From contig JAETSN010000011.1 of NCBI GenBank assembly GCA_021769625.1, forward strand, positions 1-64,000: DNA of 64,000 bases, given 5' to 3'. The stretch comes from [Clostridium] symbiosum (GTDB lineage: Bacteria; Bacillota; Clostridia; Lachnospirales; Lachnospiraceae). Under the pieces are notes generated by a model. It was not told the DNA's origin. It saw only the letters and a program-made list of their open reading frames with translations, and searched no databases. The number at the start of each line of letters is the position of its first letter. The stretch's first letter is position 1. Shown here in pieces: positions 16,850 to 24,679 of this stretch. Both the position numbers and the translations under genes were made by a program.

Positions 16850-17524
16850 TTAAGATTTCATTCTGATTACTTTTATTCTATGCTCGTTCAAATTAAATAA
16901 TACTCCAACTGCACCAATTATATTTTCTTTTACCTTTGCGTTTCCCGCCCCTTCGGCGAGAACCACCACTCCCGTCACTTCCGGAAGTTTTCTCTGTACC
17001 ACATAAGGTATTTCGTTCCCCTGCGCATCCCTTAAATAGATGACTTCCTCCCGCTGTCCGTTTTCTGTATTTTTTCTTCTGCCGCCTGCATCATCCGTCT
17101 CTTCCAGATCGGTCGTATTGATCTCCGTATCTTTCTCCAGTATTTCCGTACCTGCATCCGCGACAGTGATCATCACCTGTACCTTCCCCGCCCCTTCCAT
17201 ACCGGATAACACCTCCTCCACCCGCCTTTCCAGTTTCTCCACATAAGAATCCAATTCATAACATTCGTTATTATTCAAATTCCCTGCGTTTTCCGCGGCT
17301 TCCTCCACATTTTCTTTCATGCTGCCCGCTGTTTTTGTGGTTTTCCCTCCTTCCTGTCCGTTTTCTTCCCCGGAAATACCGATATTTCCCATTTCCTCTT
17401 TTTCCCTGTCAGTGGGCAGGGAGATGATCAGAAGAAGTACACCTATCAGCACAAGTACGATATAATCCTCTTTTTTCATGTTGCGGATCTTCAGCTTCCA
17501 CTTCTCAATGACTTTATCAGTCAA
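16850..17524 (-). CDS. spoIIIAG: Stage III sporulation protein AG
   Basis: 224 residues. SpoIIIAG builds the large 30-subunit ring of the mother-cell-to-forespore channel. A membrane segment occupies about residues 20-37 (YIVLVLIGVLLLIISLP). A linker follows, then the ring domain with YVEKLERRVEEVLSGMEGAG and KVQVMITVADAGTEI. The C-terminus (VTGVVVLAEGAGNAKVKENI) is typical. The start is TTG 17522-17524, six bases after GGAGGTGA; it overlaps the spoIIIAF stop by 8 bases. Confidence 0.94.
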   Translation of the reverse strand: MTDKVIEKWKLKIRNMKKEDYIVLVLIGVLLLIISLPTDREKEEMGNIGISGEENGQEGGKTTKTAGSMKENVEEAAENAGNLNNNECYELDSYVEKLERRVEEVLSGMEGAGKVQVMITVADAGTEILEKDTEINTTDLEETDDAGGRRKNTENGQREEVIYLRDAQGNEIPYVVQRKLPEVTGVVVLAEGAGNAKVKENIIGAVGVLFNLNEHRIKVIRMKS

Positions 17525-18269
17525 TCAAAATCACCTCCAGTTTCTCCTCCTCCACGGCAAAGACAAGGGCAAGCTGCCTGCGAAACACCAAAAGCCTGTC
17601 TTCTACCGCTTCCATATTCTCCCCGCTCTCCCATCCTGCCGCCTCTTCCTCTGTCACTGTCTTTTCTTTTGTCCCCATATCCCCGACATCCACCTTCTCG
17701 ATCTCTACCCGCCTGATCTTTTCCGTTTCAGCCAGATCCTCTGCACCGGCTGCCCTTTCTCCCCCCTCCCCCTCCATTTCCGCTCCGGCGGCCTCTTCCC
17801 CCTCTGTCTGCCCATCCGCTTTTGCCGTCTCATAAAAGTCATCCGCCCTTTTTACAAATATCTGCCATGTATCTTCTTTTTGCTCTACCCTGTCGATCTC
17901 AAATCCGTATTGCCCGGCAAAATGGCCATATCTCAACCTGATTTCTTCCATTGTATATTTTTCTACCAGATTTTCCATCGAGATCCCGGGCATAAGTCCT
18001 TCATCCGCACCGTCCATGTCCAACTGTTTAAGGAGCGCTTCCTCAATGCTGCGCTGCATATTTGCCACAGCTCCTCCTGCCGCCGGCATATCTCCCTTTT
18101 GAATGCCGAGAGTCTGGAGAAAATTCAGGATCATTCCCACGATCCCCGCCAGTACCAGAAGCTCCAGTATCATCCGGCAGATCTTTTCATACTTTTTTCC
18201 GCTCTGGAAATGAAGCAGCGTCTGTCCGCAGATCATAAAAATACACAACTCTTTTATCTGTTCCCGCAT
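17517..18269 (-). CDS. spoIIIAF: Stage III sporulation protein AF
   Basis: 250 residues, slightly longer than the Bacillus protein. Two N-terminal membrane segments (about residues 7-24 and 32-52; LELLVLAGIVGMILNFLQTL) precede the conserved soluble domain with VEKYTMEEIRLRYGHFAGQYGFEIDRVEQ. An acidic low-complexity insert (about residues 150-175) follows. SpoIIIAF is an essential membrane part of the SpoIIIA complex. ATG 18267-18269 lies after AAGGAGAG; the C-terminal codons provide the ribosome site for spoIIIAG. Confidence 0.92.
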   Translation of the reverse strand: MREQIKELCIFMICGQTLLHFQSGKKYEKICRMILELLVLAGIVGMILNFLQTLGIQKGDMPAAGGAVANMQRSIEEALLKQLDMDGADEGLMPGISMENLVEKYTMEEIRLRYGHFAGQYGFEIDRVEQKEDTWQIFVKRADDFYETAKADGQTEGEEAAGAEMEGEGGERAAGAEDLAETEKIRRVEIEKVDVGDMGTKEKTVTEEEAAGWESGENMEAVEDRLLVFRRQLALVFAVEEEKLEVILID

Positions 18270-18326
18270 TACACCTACTCTCCTTTATCTCCGTGCTCTC
18301 CTCACTCCCGCATATTTCTTTCCCTG

Positions 18327-19535
18327 TCACATATTCCTGTTTACCGCCAGCACCGAGATCGCAATGCTCAGCAAAAATAGCGCTATCCCGGTCAACAATA
18401 CTTTGCACAGCAGAAATGCCGCCTCCGCCACCTTGTCCGAACAGGTTGTCAGCCTCGAATGGTTCACGATCGCCCCCAGTGCGGAAGAAAGCTTCAGACA
18501 TCCCGCCAGAACAAAGATCTTACACAGCGGGACCAGACACAAAAAAACCAGCGTCACCGTAAAAAAGATCCCCACACCGTTTCTGATCAGGATAGCGGAG
18601 CCGACAAAGATTTCCGATATTCCTTCCGAGATATTCCCCACTCCCGGTACCATTCCTGCCACTTTTTTCGCAGTATTCCACTTTAAAGAATCTATAACGG
18701 GTGTTATTAATGCCTGCAGGATCCCAACGCTGCCCACGATCCAGAGCACAGCCTTCAGCAAAAGCTCTATTCCCCGTTTCAGGCTCTGCAGGATACCTGT
18801 CAGTTTCTCCCCGCTCCATACGCCGTTCATGACAGACAGCAGCATGTACAGTTCTATCCCGGGCAGCGCGACACGGCAGAATATCTCCTCCACGCACCAG
18901 ATCACAAACAGGACTCCTTCATAATATACGGTTGCCGTGGCAGAACCGTTTGTCATCCCCAGTGCCGCCGTGTACGCCGGAATCAATATCCTGACAAAAT
19001 CCGTCATGGACAATAAGATCTTCTCCGTCTCCAGATATATGCTCCGAAATACCCTGCTCAGCATGATGCAGAGCAGTAAATACAGAAAATAAAAGCCCAG
19101 ATGCGATACCTGTTGGTTTTCCACGATATCCATCACCACCATGAACAGGGCGGACAGCACCGCAAGCAGCAGAATATTCATAAAGATCTCCCGGCCAGCC
19201 GAAAATTCATAAAACAGATTTCCCGCCGCCTGCGCCCCGAACTCCCTGATGCTCCCCCCGAGATTTCCCTTCAGGATCTCCTGCCATAATTTCCCGGTAT
19301 CCAGTTCATTCTTTCCGTAGGCTTCATCCAGATAGTCCGTGATCTCCCGCATATAATTTTCATTCCAGAGCCGGTTTAATTCCTCCGAGATCCCTTCCAG
19401 CATCTCTTTTTCTTCTGTCGATCCCTCCTCCTGCTGCATTTCTTCCTCTATGAAAGATGCCTTGCATTTTATATCAAAAATTGCAAAAAAAAGAAGGAAT
19501 CCCATGCAAATAATTAATAACAAGTGTTTTTTCAT
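18327..19535 (-). CDS. spoIIIAE: Stage III sporulation protein AE
   Basis: 402 residues from ATG 19533-19535. A signal-like N-terminus (KKHLLLIICMGFLLFFAIF) is followed by an acidic stretch and six to eight hydrophobic segments, as in SpoIIIAE, a polytopic channel component with resemblance to transporters. Conserved stretches include IPAYTAALGMTNGS and GMVPGVGNISEGISEIFVGSAI. The ATG overlaps the spoIIIAD stop in an ATGA arrangement, so translation is coupled. A longer upstream in-frame extension overlaps spoIIIAD and is not credible. Confidence 0.95.
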   Translation of the reverse strand: MKKHLLLIICMGFLLFFAIFDIKCKASFIEEEMQQEEGSTEEKEMLEGISEELNRLWNENYMREITDYLDEAYGKNELDTGKLWQEILKGNLGGSIREFGAQAAGNLFYEFSAGREIFMNILLLAVLSALFMVVMDIVENQQVSHLGFYFLYLLLCIMLSRVFRSIYLETEKILLSMTDFVRILIPAYTAALGMTNGSATATVYYEGVLFVIWCVEEIFCRVALPGIELYMLLSVMNGVWSGEKLTGILQSLKRGIELLLKAVLWIVGSVGILQALITPVIDSLKWNTAKKVAGMVPGVGNISEGISEIFVGSAILIRNGVGIFFTVTLVFLCLVPLCKIFVLAGCLKLSSALGAIVNHSRLTTCSDKVAEAAFLLCKVLLTGIALFLLSIAISVLAVNRNM

Positions 19536-19915
19536 GCAAAATTTCCTATTGTCTGCAGCAGAGAGATCACGATCGGCAGCCCGAATAATAAAATGCACAC
19601 TTTCCCGAATACCTCTATCTGTCCCGCGATGGTCTGGAATCCTGCGTCCTTGCAGATGCCGGCACTGAATTCGCAGATATAGGTGATTCCGATCATTTTC
19701 AGCAGAATATTCAGATATTCCCGGTTCGCCGCAACATACTGCTGCAACTGTCCGAACTGCTCAAACACTTTGGAAAGGTATTCCACGATAAACACGCAGA
19801 TCAGCCCGCCGCATGCCACGCCGATATATGCGGCATACTCCGGCCGCAGTATTTTAAACTGCAGCGCCAGCAATACTGCCAGCACGCCCAACAGGCATAT
19901 TTTGATAACGACCAT
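19532..19915 (-). CDS. spoIIIAD: Stage III sporulation protein AD
   Basis: 127 residues from ATG 19913-19915, with GGGGGAGG upstream. Four hydrophobic segments make up most of the protein: VIKICLLGVLAVLLAL, YAAYIGVACGGLICVF, the region around IGITYICEFSAGICKDAG, and a last one at LFGLPIVISLLQTI. The ICEFSAGICKDAGF stretch is a family hallmark. It is a small membrane subunit of the SpoIIIA complex. About 100 bases separate it from spoIIIAC. Confidence 0.95.
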   Translation of the reverse strand: MVVIKICLLGVLAVLLALQFKILRPEYAAYIGVACGGLICVFIVEYLSKVFEQFGQLQQYVAANREYLNILLKMIGITYICEFSAGICKDAGFQTIAGQIEVFGKVCILLFGLPIVISLLQTIGNFA

Positions 19916-20019
19916 CTTCTGCCTCCCCCTTTTTGCCCTGAGTCCCATAGATCATTATGCGTCCCTCCCCGATAAAGCAGTTTTGCCTTCGCCCGAAGAT
20001 TTTCCGATCCCGCAGTATA

Positions 20020-20220
20020 TTACAGCGAAAACAGATTCTGAATGGACATGAACAGATCGTAAATATATGGCATGATCCAGGTCAGCACCAGGATCAGCCC
20101 GGCCAGAGATACTAAAAAAGCCTGTTCCTCCCTGCCACTGTGCTTCAGTACCTGTCCCAATATTGTGACCAGTATCCCTACCGCCGCTATTTTAAAAATC
20201 ACACTAACCGTCATGTCCAT
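20020..20220 (-). CDS. spoIIIAC: Stage III sporulation protein AC
   Basis: 66 residues, the normal size. Two membrane segments (VIFKIAAVGILVTILGQVL and VSLAGLILVLTWIMPYIYDL) are joined by the polar loop KHSGREEQAF. SpoIIIAC is a small membrane part of the channel and resembles half of SpoIIIAD. ATG 20218-20220 follows AGGGATAGGGGG. It is 16 bases after spoIIIAB. Confidence 0.94.
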   Translation of the reverse strand: MDMTVSVIFKIAAVGILVTILGQVLKHSGREEQAFLVSLAGLILVLTWIMPYIYDLFMSIQNLFSL

Positions 20221-20236
20221 CCCCCTATCCCTGCTT

Positions 20237-20755
20237 TCAGAGCAGAAGAATCGTAAGGAGAAGCCCTCCCATCACGCCCGCGCATAAAGTCAGTTTATTC
20301 TTCTCCCTGCTTATTCTTTCCTGCTCTTCCTGATGCTTTCTTATGTATCCTTCCGCCTCCTGCAGTATTTTTCTCATAAGGTCGCCGTCCTCAAAACAAA
20401 GCCGTCCGCCCAGTTCTTCCACTTCCATTTCTATCTCTTTTTTTACGGGTTCCCTCCGAAAGATGAGCCGTGCTTCCCGCCGCCATATCTCCCCCAGAGT
20501 CTCGCCGCCGTCCTCCTCCAGCGCCCTGCCGATCCTGTCCAGAAAATCTCTTTTATTTCCCGTCAGATGACGGCCGGCTCTGGCGCATATTTCCGGCAGG
20601 GAGGATTTCTGGAAAGCGATCTCATTTTCCATCAGCCTAAGCAGCTCCCGCCACGACCTGCATCTCTCCAGATACGCCGCACGCTCCCTCACAACAGCAA
20701 GGGCGCAGCCGCTGCTTCCCGCTATGATCACTAAAATCCCCAAGATCCGCAGCAT
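20237..20755 (-). CDS. spoIIIAB: Stage III sporulation protein AB
   Basis: 172 residues. An N-terminal membrane segment (about residues 3-23) and a C-terminal one (LTLCAGVMGGLLLTILLL) flank a helical cytoplasmic domain that resembles type II secretion GspF. The segments RSWRELLRLMENEIAFQKSSLPEI and LGGRLCFEDGDLMRKILQEA are typical. In the SpoIIIA complex it is thought to link the ATPase SpoIIIAA to the membrane. It lies 12 bases after spoIIIAA. Confidence 0.94.
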   Translation of the reverse strand: MLRILGILVIIAGSSGCALAVVRERAAYLERCRSWRELLRLMENEIAFQKSSLPEICARAGRHLTGNKRDFLDRIGRALEEDGGETLGEIWRREARLIFRREPVKKEIEMEVEELGGRLCFEDGDLMRKILQEAEGYIRKHQEEQERISREKNKLTLCAGVMGGLLLTILLL

Positions 20756-20767
20756 ATAAAGCCTTCC

Positions 20768-21691
20768 TCACTTATATATTTTTTTTACCATGCAGCTTCC
20801 GTTCTCCTTTGCCATCACGATAAATCTCTGAAACGCCTTTTCCGTCAGAAGGCCGCGCATAAAAGATTTCTGTCTCAGCTCTTCCATATCCTCCGCGTGA
20901 ATGGTCGCCAGAATGTGGCAGCCGCATCTGAGCACCCTCTCCACCGCATCCGCGTCCGCAGGGCTTCCCAGCTCATCCACCGCAATGACCTCCGGTGCCA
21001 TGGAACGGATGAGCAGCATCATCCCCATTGCCTTGGGACACCCGTCCAGCACATCCGTCCGGATCCCCAGATCGTTCTGGGCCACACCGAGATAACTTCC
21101 CGCCAGCTCCGACCTTTCATCTACCACACTGACAAACCGCCCCCTCCCCCATTCATTTCCGTTGGAAACCTCTCTGACAAGATCCCTCAGCAAAGTGGTC
21201 TTCCCGCATCCCGGCGGCGATAAGATCAATGTATTACAAATCCTTCCCCCTTCATAAACCTGCGAAACCACCGGCCTTGCGGCGCCTTTTACCTCGTGGG
21301 CGATCCTTATATTTAAATAACGTATGTTTTTTATTGTGCGGATCCTGATCTCATCTTCCAGTACAACCTGCCCTGCCAGCCCCACCCTGTGCCCTCCCGG
21401 CAGTGTCAGATACCCCTGCCGTATTTCATCCGTAAAGGCATAGACCGAATATTTGCAGATATGTTGTATGACCTGCTCCATTTCCCGGGCATCCATACAT
21501 CTCGCGCCGGAAACTTCCCTGGTAAACCGGCCCTCTCCTGTCAGAAAATACTCCTGCTGGTTTTTTATGACGATCACAGGCTTTTCCGCCCGTAATCGTA
21601 TTTCCTGCAAATGTTCCGCCTCCGCCGCCGCCCTGTAAAAAATCTCCCGCAGGGAGGAGGGAAACATATGCAGTATTTCTTCCTTTTCCAT
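20768..21691 (-). CDS. spoIIIAA: Stage III sporulation protein AA (ATPase)
   Basis: 307 residues. This AAA+ ATPase, related to type II secretion ATPases, powers the forespore channel from the mother-cell side. Walker A is SPPGCGKTTLLRDL (about residues 158-171). Walker B ends in EVIAVDELGSP, followed by the sensor region ILATIHAEDMEEL. The conserved CKYSVYAFTDEIRQGYLTLPGGHRVGLAGQ precedes the ATPase core. ATG 21689-21691 follows GGAAGGGGA. It is the first gene of the operon. I expect a sigma-E promoter in 21692-21850, but I could not single out a convincing one. Confidence 0.96.
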   Translation of the reverse strand: MEKEEILHMFPSSLREIFYRAAAEAEHLQEIRLRAEKPVIVIKNQQEYFLTGEGRFTREVSGARCMDAREMEQVIQHICKYSVYAFTDEIRQGYLTLPGGHRVGLAGQVVLEDEIRIRTIKNIRYLNIRIAHEVKGAARPVVSQVYEGGRICNTLILSPPGCGKTTLLRDLVREVSNGNEWGRGRFVSVVDERSELAGSYLGVAQNDLGIRTDVLDGCPKAMGMMLLIRSMAPEVIAVDELGSPADADAVERVLRCGCHILATIHAEDMEELRQKSFMRGLLTEKAFQRFIVMAKENGSCMVKKIYK

Positions 21692-21852
21692 AGAGATGTC
21701 CCCTTCCTTTCTGCCATATGGGTAAAGCCGGAAAGCACGGCATCATTCGCTATCATACAACTATATCTTGATGCCGTATCTCCCCCATGCCTATATATAT
21801 GTACCTGTCCTTCTTTTCATCACTCTTTCCTCTCAAAAAACACAAAAAAAAC

Positions 21853-21875
21853 CGGGTTATGTGATCCATAACCCG
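21853..21875 (-). terminator. Rho-independent terminator after the hybrid kinase gene
   Basis: CGGGTTATG (21853-21861) and CATAACCCG (21867-21875) form a perfect 9-bp stem with a 5-base loop. On the minus strand it is followed by seven T residues. It lies 12 bases after the kinase stop codon. Confidence 0.9.
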
Positions 21876-21887
21876 ATTTCCGTTATC

Positions 21888-24446
21888 CTATAAAATATAT
21901 TTTCTCAGCAGCGAGATCACCTCATCCAGATTGATCGGCTTCGCCGTATGTGCGTTCATTCCGCTGTCCAGACACTTTTTGATATCCTCCGAAAAGGCAT
22001 CCGCCGTCATGGCGATGATCGGAATCGTCTGCGCATCCTGCCTCTCCAACGCCCTGATCGCTCTGGTCGACTCATAGCCGTTCATGACAGGCATGCGGAC
22101 ATCCATCAAAATTGCATCATACTCCCTTTCCGCGGACTCCCTAAACTTTTCAAAACATATTTTTCCGTTTTCCGCCCAGTCAAGTTCCATGCCGATATCC
22201 ATCAGCAGCTCTCTCAATATCTCCCAGTTCAGTTCATTATCCTCTGCAACCAGTATGCGATGGCCCGCCAGCTCCTTATCTTCTTCTTCCTCCTCCGGCT
22301 CCTCATCGACATTCATATACTTCCTCAGCCCGTAATACAATGTGGATCGGAACAGCGGTTTTGCGATAAAGCCGTCTATCCCGGCCTCCCTTGCCTCCTC
22401 CTCAAAGTCGTTCCAGTCATACGCGGAGATCAGTATGATCGGCATATCTTCATCCGCGATCTTTCTGATTTCTCTGGCAACCGAGATTCCGTCCATACCG
22501 GGCAGCTTCCAGTCGAGCAGGATGATCTGGTAGTCATCCCTCATCTGATGGTGCTTCCTTACCATCTCCAGCGCCTTCTCTCCGCTCAGCGTCCAGTCTG
22601 CCTGAATGCCGATGGAATCCAGCGCCTCCACCGCCGTGCGGCATAAAGTCTCATCATCGTCAACCACCAGCATCTTCCATGCCGGAAGGATCATATTCAG
22701 TTCCTGCGCCTGAGCCTTCTCAAAATCCACCACGACCTGGAACTTTGTACCTTTGTTCGGTTCACTGTCCACTGTAATGGTTCCTTCCATCGCATCTACG
22801 ATATGCTTTGTGATCGCCATACCCAGGCCGGCTCCCTCTGTCTTATGCACCCGCTTGGTATCCGCTCTGGAATAGGAATCAAAAACATGCGCCACGAATT
22901 CCGGTGTCATCCCGATCCCATTGTCCTGTACAACAATATGCGTCCTGACGAATTCGTCCCCCTTTTCGGGCGCTTCATTTTCCTGATATAAATAGAGCTG
23001 TATCGTGCCGCCCTCCTGCGTATATTTCACTGCATTGGACAGCAGATTGAGCAGTACCTGGTTCAGCCGGACGCTGTCACAGTACACTTCCTCCGCCATA
23101 ATGTTGTCGATATGTACATTGAAATTCTGATTTTTCGCTTTTATCTGCGGTTGTACGATACCGACAACCCCCTCCACTATTTCCTGCAGGGAGATCTGTT
23201 CTGCCGTCAGTGTCATTTTGCCGCTCTCGATCTTGGACATATCCAGCACGTCATTGATCAGCCCCAGCAGGTGCTTTCCGGAGAGCGTGATCTTCCGAAG
23301 ACAGTTTTGTACCTGTTCCTTATCGTCAATATGCGCCGTCGCGATCGCCGTCATTCCCACAATGGCATTCATCGGCGTACGTATATCATGGCTCATATTG
23401 GACAGGAATGTGCTTTTTGCCTTTGTCGCCTCAAGCGCTTCCAATCTTGCCGTCTCCAGATCCTCCATCTGCCGGCGCATTATCCTGTAATAGACATAGA
23501 AAATGATAAGCAATACAATAAGCACGATCCCGCAGACGGCCATTGTGGAAGCCGTCCGGTTCCTGTTCATTTCCTCCACTGTTTCATCCAGAATACCAAA
23601 GGGCAGTATCGTCACCAGATGCCATTCCGAATAGGGGAGCGGCGTACAGTAAATCTGCTGGCTGCTTCCGTCAAAGTCCACAATGGTGGAAAAACTTTCC
23701 TTTTTTTTCATCGCATCGGAAAGTTCCTGCACATATACACTCACCGCATCCTGCGCATCATTATCTTTGTATCTCTCGTACAGGCTCGTAAAATAATCCG
23801 GGTACTCATCGCTGATATCGCTCACGATGAAAGTCCCGTCCTCCCTGATGATATTGGAAAAGATCAGCGTGTTATCCTCCTCGGTGCCAAGCATCGTGCT
23901 GATATATTCTATAGGGATCGCCACGACAAGCGCCATGGATCTTGCGTTGTCCTCCATGGGATAATCCGCATCAACACCGAACAGAACTACCTTGTTGCCG
24001 GATCGGTCCTCTCCCACAGCCACTTTCTTTTCGCCCTCCCTCAGAGAATCATAAAAAGGCTCTGGATCAGCCAGTTCAATCTGTTCCCCGTCCAGCATCT
24101 CCAGAACGCCGTCCTCCGAACAGAGCGCCAGGTAATTAAAATTCCTGACTCTGGTCCTGTAAACCAGTTCCTCATACAAATCTTCCTCATCCTCCGAGAC
24201 AACAGACACTATCGCATCTGCCTGTTCCAGCTTCAGGTCGATCAATGTCCGGAAATGCGCGGTGATCCGTTCGCTGATGCCCGCCATGTACAGATTTCCC
24301 AGCTTATTGATGGATTTTTCACTCACCCTGCTCATATAATACCCGAGGCAGGTAAATGCCCCTATACTGATCAACAGCAGGAAGACAAAGCTTCCCAACA
24401 AAAAATGCGTTGTGTGGTTTCCTTTTTTTGCATTTTGGCTATCCAT
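21888..24446 (-). CDS. Orphan hybrid histidine kinase with two receiver domains
   Basis: 852 residues from ATG 24444-24446 (GAGAGG upstream). Two membrane segments (about residues 15-38 and 299-320) enclose an extracellular sensor of dCache type. The HisKA site is FLSNMSHDIRTPMNAI (His about 353), and the HATPase domain has the N box LLNLLSNAVKYT and G boxes DNGIGM and GAGLGMAI. Two receiver domains follow, the first with VVDDDE and LLDWKLPGMDG, the second with VAEDNELN and LMDVRMPVMNG. There is no HPt domain and no adjacent response regulator with a DNA-binding output. The signal and target are unknown. It is a single-gene unit with its own terminator. Confidence 0.93.
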   Translation of the reverse strand: MDSQNAKKGNHTTHFLLGSFVFLLLISIGAFTCLGYYMSRVSEKSINKLGNLYMAGISERITAHFRTLIDLKLEQADAIVSVVSEDEEDLYEELVYRTRVRNFNYLALCSEDGVLEMLDGEQIELADPEPFYDSLREGEKKVAVGEDRSGNKVVLFGVDADYPMEDNARSMALVVAIPIEYISTMLGTEEDNTLIFSNIIREDGTFIVSDISDEYPDYFTSLYERYKDNDAQDAVSVYVQELSDAMKKKESFSTIVDFDGSSQQIYCTPLPYSEWHLVTILPFGILDETVEEMNRNRTASTMAVCGIVLIVLLIIFYVYYRIMRRQMEDLETARLEALEATKAKSTFLSNMSHDIRTPMNAIVGMTAIATAHIDDKEQVQNCLRKITLSGKHLLGLINDVLDMSKIESGKMTLTAEQISLQEIVEGVVGIVQPQIKAKNQNFNVHIDNIMAEEVYCDSVRLNQVLLNLLSNAVKYTQEGGTIQLYLYQENEAPEKGDEFVRTHIVVQDNGIGMTPEFVAHVFDSYSRADTKRVHKTEGAGLGMAITKHIVDAMEGTITVDSEPNKGTKFQVVVDFEKAQAQELNMILPAWKMLVVDDDETLCRTAVEALDSIGIQADWTLSGEKALEMVRKHHQMRDDYQIILLDWKLPGMDGISVAREIRKIADEDMPIILISAYDWNDFEEEAREAGIDGFIAKPLFRSTLYYGLRKYMNVDEEPEEEEEDKELAGHRILVAEDNELNWEILRELLMDIGMELDWAENGKICFEKFRESAEREYDAILMDVRMPVMNGYESTRAIRALERQDAQTIPIIAMTADAFSEDIKKCLDSGMNAHTAKPINLDEVISLLRKYIL

Positions 24447-24502
24447 GCATGTTCCTCTCAATATCTTATTTTCCTATTTTTATCGTCTTTTTTCTTTGCT
24501 CT

Positions 24503-24646
24503 GCAATGAACTCCGCAGTGCGGCCCGGAAAACCTGCGGCTTTCCGAGCTCACGGGCTTCGCCCTATGAAAAAAGCCAAATACAGATTTTCTTACATGCG
24601 AGCATGACGAAAATCTGTATTCGTCTTTTTTCGCACTGCTCATTGC
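24503..24646. repeat. Structured intergenic element with nested inverted repeats
   Basis: Outer arms 24503-24522 and 24632-24646 pair (GCAATGA with TCATTGC, then GCAGTGCG with CGCACTGC, with a 5-base bulge). Inside, 24569-24591 and 24609-24631 form a 23-bp stem with 3 mismatches whose loop holds CATGCGAGCATG. A smaller GGGCTTCGCCC hairpin lies at about 24554-24564. On the minus strand the large stem ends in six T residues, so it can also end feoAB transcripts. No coding frame is credible. It fills the gap between feoAB and the kinase gene. Confidence 0.75.
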
Positions 24647-24679
24647 CTCCGTGGACATTATACCACACTTTCTTTTTTC

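Noticed and set aside
23112-24509. Plus-strand open frame (465 codons) opposite the hybrid kinase
   Set aside because: Antisense to a well-supported kinase; no start signals or recognisable domains.
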